From contig NZ_JANQBB010000009.1 of the NCBI RefSeq assembly GCF_024721975.1, forward strand, positions 124,001 to 188,000: a stretch of DNA of 64,000 nt, in the 5' to 3' direction. A program made the position numbers and the translations under genes. Every line of letters begins with the position of its first letter. Positions within the stretch are counted from its first letter, which is position 1. Under the pieces are notes generated by a model. The model was not told where the DNA came from, did no database searches, and saw only the letters and a program-made list of their open reading frames with translations. This document shows, in pieces, positions 1-8,852 of the stretch. This DNA is from Paenibacillus endoradicis. GTDB lineage: Bacteria; Bacillota; Bacilli; Paenibacillales; Paenibacillaceae.

Positions 1-13
1 AGATTCATAATAT

Positions 14-1150
14 TTATTTTTTAAATGTAGCGGATTTTTTCAAAATCTCTACGACCAATTGTGCCGTTTGCACAAGACATTCTACTTTAATTTGCTCATT
101 GGTCGTATGGATATGTTCATATCCAACTGCTAGATTTACAGTTGGTACACCTAAGCCATTAAAGACGTTAGCATCACTGCCTCCACCTGAATGGAATGTA
201 CGAGGCGTAGCACCCATCGCATGGATTGCGCTACTAGCTAGTTGAACAACCGGAGAATCAGCATCATGGCAATAGGCAGGATATACGATATTGCTATTGA
301 ATTTTGCTGTAGCACCATATTTCAGTGCAGTTTTTTCGACGGCTTGCTTCATACTTTCCACTTGAGCATCAAGCTTATCTTGCTTAATACTTCTTGCCTC
401 AGCGATAAGTTTCACATAGTCACAAACAATATTAGTTGGTCCTCCACCTTCAAAACGACCGATATTCGCTGTCGTTTCCTCATCAATTCTACCCAAGGAC
501 ATCTCACTTATTGCTTTTGCTGCTACTTGAATCGCACTAATGCCTTTTTCAGGGCTAACGCCTGCATGTGCAGATTTTCCATAAAACTCAATTTCAATAT
601 GGGATTGTGTTGGTGCTGCAACCGCAATATCGCCGATGTCTCCATTGGAATCTAATGCATAGCCATAACTTGCAATTAAGTGTGTAGGATCAATAGCACG
701 AGCACCTAGCAATCCTGATTCTTCACCTATAGTAATTACGACTTGAACTTTTGCGTGTGATTCTCCGCTAGCCTTAATCGTTTCAATCGCTTCAAATAGA
801 GCAGCAATTCCTGCCTTATCATCACTACCAAGTATTGTCGTTCCATCAGATCGAATGTATCCGTCCGCATCAATTTGCGGCTTAATACCTACGCCTGGTG
901 TAACAGTATCCATATGGCATGTAAACAATATCGTCGGTTGATCTTTAGCATCTTCAGTTGCTTCAAGAATTGCGAATAAATTGTTAGCTTCATGACCAGT
1001 CACTTTTGCTGCTTCATCTTCTGTAACCGTCAATCCTAACTCATTCAATCGTGCCTTAAGTACTTTGCTGATTGCACCTTCAAATCCTGACTCACTATCT
1101 ACTGTTACCAAATCAATAAATTGTTCTACTAAACGTTTTTCTTGTACCAT
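14..1150 (-). CDS. M20 family peptidase T-like metallopeptidase
   Basis: A 378-residue zinc aminopeptidase-type protein, most like Bacillus YqjE/peptidase T. Zinc-site motifs are visible in order: TCHMDTV near residue 80, GSDDKAG near 110, and GEESGLLGA with the catalytic Glu pair near 145; a late HSGGGSDAN motif is also present. The likely start is the internal ATG at 1150, preceded by GGAGG six bases upstream; an in-frame ATG eleven codons earlier has no such site. No signal peptide, so it is cytoplasmic and presumably trims small peptides. It lies downstream of lipB but is cut off from it by the lipB terminator, the repeat block and the divergent Prli42-like gene, so it probably has its own promoter in 1151-1231. 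The family is clear; the exact substrate is not. Confidence 0.9.
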   Translation of the reverse strand: MVQEKRLVEQFIDLVTVDSESGFEGAISKVLKARLNELGLTVTEDEAAKVTGHEANNLFAILEATEDAKDQPTILFTCHMDTVTPGVGIKPQIDADGYIRSDGTTILGSDDKAGIAALFEAIETIKASGESHAKVQVVITIGEESGLLGARAIDPTHLIASYGYALDSNGDIGDIAVAAPTQSHIEIEFYGKSAHAGVSPEKGISAIQVAAKAISEMSLGRIDEETTANIGRFEGGGPTNIVCDYVKLIAEARSIKQDKLDAQVESMKQAVEKTALKYGATAKFNSNIVYPAYCHDADSPVVQLASSAIHAMGATPRTFHSGGGSDANVFNGLGVPTVNLAVGYEHIHTTNEQIKVECLVQTAQLVVEILKKSATFKK

Positions 1151-1231
1151 TTTGTTTCCTCCATCCATCTCTTTCGTATACAATAGAGTATATCACTGTA
1201 ATTCTATTTATCGAAAGGAGCTTTCTCAATT

Positions 1232-1330
1232 ATGCGCCAACAAAAAATTATTCGTATCGTTGCAATTATCGTTGCTGCTGCTTTATTGGTTACTACTTTA
1301 TTCGCAGGTATAGGCTCATTCTTCCTATAG
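1232..1330 (+). CDS. Prli42-like stressosome-associated miniprotein (32 aa)
   Basis: A 32-codon gene with AAAGGAG eleven bases before the ATG. The product has a basic start (MRQQKIIR), one hydrophobic membrane helix (about residues 9-26) and ends in GIGSFFL. This matches the size, charge pattern and TLFAGI-type ending of Prli42, the tiny membrane protein known in Listeria and other Firmicutes to tether the stressosome. It is divergent from the peptidase gene and is followed immediately by the 187-bp tandem repeat. The call rests on length, layout and remembered family pattern, so an unrelated one-helix miniprotein remains possible. Confidence 0.7.
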   Translation: MRQQKIIRIVAIIVAAALLVTTLFAGIGSFFL

Positions 1331-1331
1331 A

Positions 1332-1735
1332 GGTAGTTCAAAACATTCACTTGTGATCATGATGCTATTGCTTCGTAGTACATTCGGCGGCGAAGATGCC
1401 ATTCATCGGTCGTTACAGTGCTCACGTACCAAGTACGTACGCTGTGCGCTTCACTTCCCTAGCTTCATGGTATCTTCTTGATGCTGACAAGCAAATGTTT
1501 TGATCTTTCATTTTAAGTGGTAGTTCAAAACATTCACTTGTGATCACGATGCTTTTGCTTCGTAGTACATTCGGCGGCGAAGATGCCATTCATCGGTCGT
1601 TACAGTGCTCACGTACCAAGTACGTACGCTGTGCGCTTCACTTCCCTAGCTTCATGGTATCTTCTTGATGCTGACAAGCAAATGTTTTGATCTTTCATTT
1701 TAAGTGGTAGTTCAAAACATTCACTTGTGATCATG
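1332..1735. repeat. 187-bp tandem repeat, 2.2 copies
   Basis: Two almost identical 187-bp units start at 1332 and 1519, and a third partial copy of about 30 bp starts at 1706. The first two units differ at only a few bases near CATGATGC/CACGATGC. Each unit contains the short palindrome ACGTAC-CAA-GTACGT. The block fills the space between the convergent Prli42-like gene and lipB. No reading frame in it looks coding. The unit is related to the block at 6536-6705 in the opposite orientation, so it seems to be a dispersed intergenic family duplicated locally here. Confidence 0.9.
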
Positions 1736-1773
1736 GTGTCTAAGATGAAGTGAACTTGCACTATAAACCCTTA

Positions 1774-2463
1774 TTATGAAAAACCAAATCGTTCCTTGAA
1801 GAAAGGAACGATTTGTTCTGCCGCTGCTTCAACAGTCATCGAGCCTCCTGTAATATCGTTAAACGATGTAACGCCAAATTGTCCGATTCCACATGGTACA
1901 ATCCCACTAAAGCCTTCGGCAGCGATCCCTGATTTAATATTAAGTGCAAAACCATGACTTGTTATAAAGCCACGACGCTGCCTCGCTTTATTAAATTTCA
2001 CGCCTATCGCGGTAATCTTTTCATCACCAATCCATACCCCAGTATATTCTGATTTCCTTCCACCTTTTATACCATATTGAGCTAACCAATCAATAATAAC
2101 TTGTTCCACTGTTCGTAAATATTCATGAAGATCAAGTCCGATAGCATCAAGATAGAGTAGCGGATAACCAACAAGTTGCCCTGGCCCATGATATGTAATA
2201 TCACCGCCACGGTCAATATCATAGACGGAAATCCCTTTTTGGCTTAACGTATCCTTATCTAGTAGTAAATGCTCTGGGTGACGATCAGAGCCTAAAGTAT
2301 AGGTTGGTGGATGCTGAAGAAGGAGCAGCGTCTCTGGACGCTCCCCCTTATCTATTTCTTTCACGTATGCTTTTTGCAGGTCCCAAGCTTCTTTGTAGTC
2401 TAGCATACCGATATAACGAGCATCCAACATTTTGTGTGCAGTATTTTTTGCTGCTTCAGACAT
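1774..2463 (-). CDS. lipB: Lipoyl(octanoyl) transferase LipB
   Basis: A 229-residue octanoyl-ACP:protein N-octanoyltransferase, which supplies the lipoyl precursor for E2 domains. The family signature RGGDITYHGPGQLVGYP is near residue 85. The catalytic Lys is in ITAIGVKF (about 150) and the catalytic Cys in IVPCGI (about 190), so the enzyme looks intact. AAGGAG lies nine bases before the ATG. It starts 41 bp after bkdB stops, and co-location with the lipoylated BkdB suggests it services that complex. The last codons form the stem of a terminator. Confidence 0.96.
   Translation of the reverse strand: MSEAAKNTAHKMLDARYIGMLDYKEAWDLQKAYVKEIDKGERPETLLLLQHPPTYTLGSDRHPEHLLLDKDTLSQKGISVYDIDRGGDITYHGPGQLVGYPLLYLDAIGLDLHEYLRTVEQVIIDWLAQYGIKGGRKSEYTGVWIGDEKITAIGVKFNKARQRRGFITSHGFALNIKSGIAAEGFSGIVPCGIGQFGVTSFNDITGGSMTVEAAAEQIVPFFKERFGFS
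1778..1814 (-). terminator. Rho-independent terminator embedded in the lipB 3' end
   Basis: A perfect 12-bp stem (1786-1797 with 1803-1814, five-base loop) is followed on the minus strand by GGTTTTTC. The stem encodes the last residues of LipB, so the stop codon falls in the U-tract region. It should end the bkd/lipB transcript. Confidence 0.85.
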
Positions 2464-2504
2464 GGTGGTTATCTCCTTCGAATCAAGCTACTAATCATCT
2501 ACTA

Positions 2505-3809
2505 TTAGTAAATAGAGCTTTCAAGGTTAAAGCTTTCTAAATTATCTTTAACACGCTGTAGGAATCGACCACAGATTACACCATCAAGTATACGATGATC
2601 AAGTGATAAACAAAGATTAGCCATAGAACGTACAGCAATCATGTCATTAATAACTACTGGTTTTTTCACAATCGACTCAAACGTAAGAATTGCCGCTTGT
2701 GGATAATTAATAATCGGATATGACAATATAGATCCAAATGACCCCGTATTATTAATAGTAAAAGAACCACCCTGCATATCAGAAAGTGAAAGTTTACCTT
2801 CACGTGTTTTACGTGCAAGTTCTTCGATTTCCTTCGCAAGTCCAGCGACATTTTTAAGATCAGCATTTTTGATAACTGGTGTCATTACAGAATCTTCTGT
2901 TCCTACTGCAAGAGAAATATTAATATCACGTTTCACAATGATTTTATCTACTGCCCATACAGAGTTCATAATTGGGAAGTCACGAATCGCATTAACAGCC
3001 GCTTTCAACAAGAACGCAAGATATGTAAGATTAACACCTTCACGCTTTTTGAACTCATCTTTATATTTATTGCGAAGTAGTACTAGATTCGTAACATCAA
3101 CTTCGATCATCGTCCAGGCATGTGGAATTTCACTAACGCTTTGACGCATGTTACGAGCAATCGTATTACGGATCGGCGTTATATCAATATAAGTTTCTCC
3201 ACGTCCATGTGCATAAGGATCATCGATTTCAATCTTAGGCAAACGAGGAGATTCAGATAGATGCATACCGCCAGTTCGCACTTGTGAAGACGTCGCTTCT
3301 TGTGGAGATACAGGTGTACGAACCATTGAAGCCTCACTAGCAACATAAGCAAGTACATCTTTACGTGTAATACGTCCTCCCATGCCACTACCTTGAACGT
3401 TTGCTAATTGAATTCCATGTTGTGCAGCAAGTTGTTGTACAGCAGGAGAGTAACGATTTCTCATGGAATCATCACCTTGAGATTGTATAGCTGCTACAGG
3501 AGCATTAACTGTTCCAGTAGTTGGTGTAGTGGAAACAGATGCAACTTCGTCATTGCTCGCTTCACCCTCAGTCTCAATTAAGCAAATTACAGTCCCTACA
3601 GGTACATCTTCCCCTGTTCCTACTAAAATCTTTATTAGTTTACCTGCCACAGTAGAAGGAATCTCAGCAGTCACCTTATCTGTATTAATCTCACAGATCG
3701 GTTCATACACTTCGATCATATCTCCAGGTTGTTTCAACCAGCGATCAATTGTTGCAGTTACTTGAGATTCCGCCAATTGAGGCAAAGTAATTTCAGTTAT
3801 TGCACTCAT
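2505..3809 (-). CDS. bkdB: Branched-chain 2-oxo acid dehydrogenase E2 (dihydrolipoyl acyltransferase)
   Basis: A 434-residue E2 core subunit. The N-terminal lipoyl domain (1-80) carries the INTDKVTAE motif with the lipoyl-lysine. A long Ala/Thr/Gln linker precedes the peripheral subunit-binding domain (about 118-155, RYSPAVQQLAAQHGI). The catalytic acyltransferase domain (about 200-434) ends with DHRILDG, the His/Asp active-site motif. GGAG lies about nine bases before the ATG. It is third in the order bkdAA-bkdAB-bkdB, with an 80-bp gap after bkdAB, and is followed by lipB. In this context branched-chain rather than pyruvate specificity is likely: the complex would make the branched acyl-CoA primers for iso/anteiso fatty acids. 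Confidence 0.93.
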   Translation of the reverse strand: MSAITEITLPQLAESQVTATIDRWLKQPGDMIEVYEPICEINTDKVTAEIPSTVAGKLIKILVGTGEDVPVGTVICLIETEGEASNDEVASVSTTPTTGTVNAPVAAIQSQGDDSMRNRYSPAVQQLAAQHGIQLANVQGSGMGGRITRKDVLAYVASEASMVRTPVSPQEATSSQVRTGGMHLSESPRLPKIEIDDPYAHGRGETYIDITPIRNTIARNMRQSVSEIPHAWTMIEVDVTNLVLLRNKYKDEFKKREGVNLTYLAFLLKAAVNAIRDFPIMNSVWAVDKIIVKRDINISLAVGTEDSVMTPVIKNADLKNVAGLAKEIEELARKTREGKLSLSDMQGGSFTINNTGSFGSILSYPIINYPQAAILTFESIVKKPVVINDMIAVRSMANLCLSLDHRILDGVICGRFLQRVKDNLESFNLESSIY

Positions 3810-3889
3810 GTTTTTCCAACTCCAATCGTCATAAATAAGCTATGCACGAATTTTTAACATTTTGTCTAAATTTTTTACATTAATAATAG

Positions 3890-4873
3890 TTAGAATTCAG
3901 CTAATTGCTTCATAGCTTCTCGAACTTTATCTGCATTCAACAAGAAGAATTTTTCTCCTGGTGGGTTAATTGGCATAGCAGGCACATCCGGACCACATAG
4001 TCGCATAATTGGAGCATCAAGTTCAAATAATAGCTCCTCTGCAATAATTGCTGCTACTTCGGCACCAACTCCACCGGTCTTGTTATCTTCATGAACGATT
4101 AACACCTTACCTGTACGACGAACCGATTCGAGAATAGCTTCTTTATCAAGTGGTTGAATCGTTCTAAGATCAAGAATATGAGTACTAATACCTTCTTCAG
4201 CTAGTTCAGCAGCAGCTTGTTCAATAAAGCGAAGTGGAAGACTATAACTGATAACAGTAATGTCATCACCTTCACGTAGTACATTCGCTTTACCAATTGG
4301 AACGATATAATCATCATCTGGCACTTCACCACTCACAAGACGATAACTTTTCTTATTCTCGAAATATAATACAGGATCTTCGTCACGAATAGCAGCTTTC
4401 AATAAGCCTTTCGCATCATACGGTGTATACGGCGCAACAATTTTTAGTCCAGGCGTACCGAAAAATACAGATTCGGGACATTGAGAGTGATATAAACCAC
4501 CAAATACTCCACCACCGATAGGAGCACGAATCACAATCGGACAACTCCAATCATTGTTAGAACGATAGCGAATTTTTGCAGCTTCACTAATAATTTGGTT
4601 CGTTGCCGGGAACATAAAATCTGAATATTGCATTTCTGCAATTGGCTTCATACCATACATTGCTGCACCGATTGCTACACCTGCTATGGCAGACTCAGAA
4701 AGTGGAGTATCAATTACTCTTTGCTCACCGAACTGCTCGTGCAAGCCTTTCGTCGTTGTGAACACTCCGCCTTTTAGACCAACGTCCTCACCCAGAACGA
4801 ATACATTCTCATCACGTTCCATTTCTTCTTTCATCGCAAGACGAATCGCTTCGATATAATCTATTTTAGCCAT
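3890..4873 (-). CDS. bkdAB: Branched-chain 2-oxo acid dehydrogenase E1 beta subunit
   Basis: A 327-residue transketolase-type E1 beta subunit. It has the early VFVLGEDVGLKGGVFTTT block, the PLSESAIAGVAIGAA motif and the C-terminal transketolase domain (LDLRTIQPLD, VHEDNKTGGVGAEVAA). It is full length for the family. Its ATG overlaps the stop of bkdAA in TAATG, and AAGGAGG sits just upstream, so the two subunits are translationally coupled, as expected for an alpha2beta2 enzyme. Confidence 0.95.
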   Translation of the reverse strand: MAKIDYIEAIRLAMKEEMERDENVFVLGEDVGLKGGVFTTTKGLHEQFGEQRVIDTPLSESAIAGVAIGAAMYGMKPIAEMQYSDFMFPATNQIISEAAKIRYRSNNDWSCPIVIRAPIGGGVFGGLYHSQCPESVFFGTPGLKIVAPYTPYDAKGLLKAAIRDEDPVLYFENKKSYRLVSGEVPDDDYIVPIGKANVLREGDDITVISYSLPLRFIEQAAAELAEEGISTHILDLRTIQPLDKEAILESVRRTGKVLIVHEDNKTGGVGAEVAAIIAEELLFELDAPIMRLCGPDVPAMPINPPGEKFFLLNADKVREAMKQLAEF

Positions 4874-5904
4874 TACTCTACTCCCTCCTTATTATCATTA
4901 GCGTACACATGATCCATAACTGATTCAGGAGTAGGGAAAGGAGCTTTATCTGCATAGCTGCTCGCTTCATCAAGCTGTTTCTTAATTTCAGAACGTAATT
5001 GATCTTCCAGCTCTTCATTCCATAAGCCATGATCTACCATATATTGTTTAAATTTCGGAAGTCCATCTAACGTTTTATTATAATCGACTTCTTCCTTAGA
5101 ACGATATGCTAAGTCATTATCAGAAGTTGAATGTGGAGAAATACGATACATCATCGCTTCAATTAAAGTAGCACCATCACCTGCAATTGCACGTTCTCTT
5201 GCTTCTTTCACAACTCGATATACTTCAAATGCATCATTACCATCAACTCGCTCGCCATGAATACCATAGCCTAGCGCACGATCCGATACTTTACCTGCCA
5301 ATTGCTTATGTATCGGTACAGAGATCGCATATTGATTGTTTTCACACATTAAAATTACTGGCAACTTGTGTACCCCAGCAAAGTTACAGCCTTCATGAAA
5401 ATCACCTTGATTACTAGAACCTTCGCCAAACGTAACAAAGCTTACAAATTCTTTCTTATTCATTTTTGCGGCAAGCGCAAAACCAACAGCATGAGGAACT
5501 TGTGTTGTTACAGGACTAGATCCGGTAACAATACGTAATTTCTTACTTCCGAAATGACCAGGCATTTGACGACCACCACTATTAGGGTCTTCAGCTTTAG
5601 CAAACGCTGAAAGAAATAAATCTTTAAGTGTCATACCTACTGAAAGAACAAAACCATAGTCACGATAATAAGGAAGAAAATAATCATTGTTCCGATCAAG
5701 CGCAAATGCAGCTGCTATCTGAGCGACCTCCTGGCCAATACCAGATACGTGAAAATTTATTTTACCAGCTCGCTGCATAAGCATCATCCGCTCATCATAC
5801 ATCCTTGCTGTGAGCATTTTTGTATACATAGCAATAACCGTTTCCTCGCTAATGCCTAATTGATGATGCTTGGCTTGCTGACCTGACGAAGACAATACTG
5901 TCAT
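4873..5904 (-). CDS. bkdAA: Branched-chain 2-oxo acid dehydrogenase E1 alpha subunit
   Basis: A 343-residue thiamine-diphosphate E1 alpha subunit. The ThDP-binding motif starts at GEGSSNQGDFHEG (about residue 165) and ends at CENNQYAIS. The phosphorylation-loop region YRISPHSTSDND is also recognisable. AGGAGG lies upstream of the ATG. It heads the bkdAA-bkdAB-bkdB-lipB run. lpdA lies further upstream beyond an 800-bp gap holding hairpin repeats, so bkdAA probably has its own promoter. Confidence 0.94.
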   Translation of the reverse strand: MTVLSSSGQQAKHHQLGISEETVIAMYTKMLTARMYDERMMLMQRAGKINFHVSGIGQEVAQIAAAFALDRNNDYFLPYYRDYGFVLSVGMTLKDLFLSAFAKAEDPNSGGRQMPGHFGSKKLRIVTGSSPVTTQVPHAVGFALAAKMNKKEFVSFVTFGEGSSNQGDFHEGCNFAGVHKLPVILMCENNQYAISVPIHKQLAGKVSDRALGYGIHGERVDGNDAFEVYRVVKEARERAIAGDGATLIEAMMYRISPHSTSDNDLAYRSKEEVDYNKTLDGLPKFKQYMVDHGLWNEELEDQLRSEIKKQLDEASSYADKAPFPTPESVMDHVYANDNKEGVE

Positions 5905-5929
5905 ATTATCTTCCTCCTTCTCTTTATAA

Positions 5930-5970
5930 ATTATAACCTGGTACTAATACCACGTCATATGTCTATTATA
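5930..5970 (-). promoter_or_regulatory. Possible bkdAA promoter with short inverted repeat
   Basis: On the minus strand two TATAAT hexamers occur (5965-5970 and 5930-5935), with no good -35 partner. Between them is an inverted repeat TGGTA-N4-TACCA (5939-5952), which could be an operator. The rest of the stretch from 5971 to 6148 shows no gene. The promoter reading is tentative. Confidence 0.3.
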
Positions 5971-6148
5971 CTCCTATATTTTAAAAAATAACATGTGACA
6001 TTTATAACAAAAGTTCAATGACATTTATGAGTGATTCAAAACCATACCATATTCACCAGCATTGAGTACAATTTAGTACTCGTGTAGACAAATGTCTCAC
6101 CCCTAATAAGAGCGCTCAATCCACTCTCCTATCAGAAACACCCCGCAG

Positions 6149-6560
6149 CGTGTACACCTGTGTACACGAGCGGCCAAATCTCGAGGCTGACAATGAAAAC
6201 TCAAATCTTCACCCACGAATAAACCAAGCAACGTGTACACTTGTGTACACGAGCGACCAAATCTCGAGGCTTACATTGAAAGCTCAAATCTTCACCCACG
6301 AATAAACCAAGCAACGTGTACACTTGTGTACACGAGCGACCAAATCTCAAAATTTACATTGAAAACTCAAATCTTCACCCACGAATAAACCAAGCAACGT
6401 GTACACTTGTGTACACGAGCGACCAAATCTCAAAATTTACATTGAAAACTCATATCTTTCACCCACGAATAAACCAAGCAACGTGTACACTTGTGTACAC
6501 GAGCGACCAAAATCTCGAGGCTTATAATGAAAGCTCAAATCTTTCGCCTGTCAGCGCCAA
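6149..6560. repeat. Five-copy 83-bp tandem array of perfect hairpins
   Basis: Units begin at 6149, 6232, 6315, 6398 and 6482 (periods 83, 83, 83 and 84). Each starts with the palindrome CGTGTACACTTGTGTACACG; copy 1 differs only in the loop (CT for TT), so the nine-base arms are invariant. The body carries CCAAATCTC, a variable GAGGCT/AAAATT segment, and CACCCACGAATAAACCAAGC. Copies 3 and 4 are the most alike. The last copy runs directly into the related element at 6536. Short open frames through the array are by-products of its period. Confidence 0.92.
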
Positions 6561-6705
6561 GAAGATGCACTCCAGCGGAAACGAGTAGCACAGCGTACGA
6601 ATTGTGTACGTGAGCACACGCAGGCTTTCGATGGAGGGCATATTCGACGTCGAGTACGCTACGTTAGCATAACCATCGTGATCACAGACGGAACGATTTG
6701 AGCCT
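6536..6705. repeat. Dispersed intergenic element related to the 187-bp repeat
   Basis: Read on the plus strand, this block follows the reverse complement of the 1332-1735 unit in order. Shared segments are GAAAG-TCAAA, TGTCAGC, CAAGAAGAT, CACAGCGTACG, GTACGTGAGCAC, a CGATG-GGCAT-TTCG stretch, and CATCGTGATCACA. It abuts the 3' end of lpdA. The order and spacing of shared blocks argue for common origin; similarity between blocks is poor. Confidence 0.7.
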
Positions 6706-6709
6706 CCTC

Positions 6710-8137
6710 TCAGAAGGAGATGGCGCGTCCGTCTACTGCTAGCATAGCCTCCCCAATCGCCTCCGACAACGTAGGATGCGGATGCACCATTGCCCCTACT
6801 TCCCAAGGAGCTGCGTTCAACCAACCTGATAAGGCAGCTTCAGAAATTAGCTCTGTAGCATGTTCGCCGATAATATGAACGCCTAGAATATCATCCGAAC
6901 TCTTATCAGCAATAACTTTTACAAATCCTGTTGGATGTCCAGAAACGATAGCTTTTCCAAATGCCGCAAACGGAACTCTAGCTTTTTTAATTTCATATCC
7001 AGCAGCTACTGCAGCCGCTTCTGTATATCCATAAGAAGCAACCTCAGGAGATGAATAGATACAGCGGGGAATTAGATGTGCAGCCACAAGGTTAACTTGG
7101 CGTCCAGCAATATGATCTATTGCTGTCAATCCTTCATGTGCTGCAGCATGTGCAAGTTGTACGCCACCGATACAATCACCAATTGCATAGATATGTGGTT
7201 CACTAGTTTGTCCATAATCATTCACAACAATTACGTCATTTTTGATTCTGACATCAGTATTTTCTAAGCCAATGTCATGACAGTTAGCTTTTCTGCCAAC
7301 AGAAACAAGTATTTGATTGCCTTCTAGTAATACATTACCATCGGCTGTTGTAGCAGTAATAGAGAAGTTATTATCGATCACTTTGTATGAAGAGATATCA
7401 AGTTGTACACCAGTTATAATACGAATTCCACGCTTATCTAGTAATTTCGTCATTTCTAATGAAATTTCAGTGTCTTCCCCTGGTAATAGACGAGAACCAA
7501 GTTCAACGATTGTTACTTGAACACCAAAGTCATTTAATAATGATGCCCACTCTACGCCTATTACACCACCACCAACAATCAACATGCTTTCAGGAAGCTT
7601 GTCCATCGTTAAAGCTTGATCACTATTCAGTATTGTTATCCCGTCAGCTTCAAGACCTGGTAAGTTGCGAGGAGTAGATCCAGTAGCAATTATTAGGTTT
7701 TGACTTACAACAGACTCCATTTCACCATCTGCCAATTCAACCGCAATTGTTCCACTACGAGGTGAAAAAATCGAAGGTCCAACAACTCGACCTTTACCTT
7801 TAATCACTTGAATACCATGACGTTTCATTAGACCTTGCAATCCTTTAAATAATTGTTCTACTTTCTCATCTTTTTTAAGTTGAACATTATTAAATTGAAA
7901 ACTTGAAAAATCTGTACTTACATCTATGCCATATTCTGAACTGTTCAACAATGTTCGATATACTTCAGCACTTCGAAGTAAAGCTTTACTTGGGATACAA
8001 CCTCTGTGCAGACAGGTACCGCCAACCTTGTCCATTTCTACGATAGCTACTGATTTACCCATTTGAGCAGCGCGAATAGCCGCAGTATATCCACCTGGCC
8101 CACCACCGAGAATTGCAACATCAACTTGAATACTCAT
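6710..8137 (-). CDS. lpdA: Dihydrolipoyl dehydrogenase (E3)
   Basis: A 475-residue FAD/NAD disulfide oxidoreductase. An N-terminal FAD dinucleotide fold (GGGPGGYTAA) is followed by the redox pair GGTCLHRGCIPSK (about residues 41-46). The NAD fold GGGVIGVEWA is near 180, YAIGDCIGG near 315, and the C-terminal HPHPTLSEAIGEA with the active-site His-Glu is at about 455. The complete motif set predicts activity. GGGGG lies before the ATG. It reoxidises lipoyl groups on BkdB. The repeat array separates it from bkdAA. Confidence 0.95.
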   Translation of the reverse strand: MSIQVDVAILGGGPGGYTAAIRAAQMGKSVAIVEMDKVGGTCLHRGCIPSKALLRSAEVYRTLLNSSEYGIDVSTDFSSFQFNNVQLKKDEKVEQLFKGLQGLMKRHGIQVIKGKGRVVGPSIFSPRSGTIAVELADGEMESVVSQNLIIATGSTPRNLPGLEADGITILNSDQALTMDKLPESMLIVGGGVIGVEWASLLNDFGVQVTIVELGSRLLPGEDTEISLEMTKLLDKRGIRIITGVQLDISSYKVIDNNFSITATTADGNVLLEGNQILVSVGRKANCHDIGLENTDVRIKNDVIVVNDYGQTSEPHIYAIGDCIGGVQLAHAAAHEGLTAIDHIAGRQVNLVAAHLIPRCIYSSPEVASYGYTEAAAVAAGYEIKKARVPFAAFGKAIVSGHPTGFVKVIADKSSDDILGVHIIGEHATELISEAALSGWLNAAPWEVGAMVHPHPTLSEAIGEAMLAVDGRAISF

Positions 8138-8462
8138 TTACTATACCCCCATCATTTCTATCAATATATGCATCTACTTGTAAAATATCCTCTTCCAATA
8201 AAAGTCCATATCGATCGTTGGTCTTCACTTGTGACGCTTCTAATAAGTAACAATTATATGTTTTCGCTATATGTAATGTTCATATTGATGATGTTACTTT
8301 TCGCTAAGTTTTGATCACATGAGAGTACTTTGTATATCTTATTGTACATCTTTTCGCTACGGAAATCATCGTTTACGTATTCACTGTACCGTTTATGGCG
8401 TTTTATGGTACTATAATTTACAGATTATGATAATCAATTCGAACCTTTTTAGGAGATCAATC
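8138..8462. other. Divergent promoter region between lpdA and the DUF2627 gene
   Basis: No gene is seen in these 325 bp. A TATAAT at 8412-8417 could be the -10 of the rightward gene, and TATAAT-like sequence occurs on the minus strand for lpdA. Neither has a convincing -35 hexamer. Confidence 0.4.
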
Positions 8463-8765
8463 ATGAAACTAACCGTACAACGCATTATTGCTATGTTTAT
8501 GCTCGTTATTCCAGGATTAATAGCTTGTTTTGGATTTTTGAAAGTAAAAGATTCATTATATGATTACTTTGTTTCCTTTGGTATAGATGGAGTTGATCCT
8601 TCATTCCAATGGTGGAAATTTATTTTTGGACTAATTATGTTCCTTGCTGGTACTGGATTTATTGCAGGTTGGACATTTTTCCGTGATCGCAAACGTAACT
8701 ATGTTGCTACACGGTTCAAAGAAAAACGTGAAAAACCACCTAAGCCTACAAAATCTGCTCAATAA
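8463..8765 (+). CDS. DUF2627 family small membrane protein
   Basis: A 100-residue protein with two predicted membrane helices (about 6-26 and 55-77), a short external loop with GVDPSFQWW, and a basic Pro/Lys-rich tail. AGGAG lies seven bases before this ATG; the open frame extends upstream but has no signal there. It resembles the DUF2627/YqzF family, which often sits beside bkd genes in Bacillales. Its function is unknown. Confidence 0.8.
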   Translation: MKLTVQRIIAMFMLVIPGLIACFGFLKVKDSLYDYFVSFGIDGVDPSFQWWKFIFGLIMFLAGTGFIAGWTFFRDRKRNYVATRFKEKREKPPKPTKSAQ

Positions 8766-8852
8766 TTTACACCCATTTTATATAACTTTAATATTCCATT
8801 AACAAACCTCCTCTATACTGATGTTAAGTTAGTAGAAAGGATGGTGAAACGA

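Noticed and set aside
6149..6560. Could the repeat array be a CRISPR?
   Set aside because: The 83-bp units are repeated over their whole length with no unique spacers, and no cas gene is present.
6316..6824. Open frames of 90 and 100 codons through the hairpin array and the element beside it
   Set aside because: They arise because the repeat period lacks stops in one frame; repetitive translation, no ribosome site, and one overlaps lpdA on a different frame.
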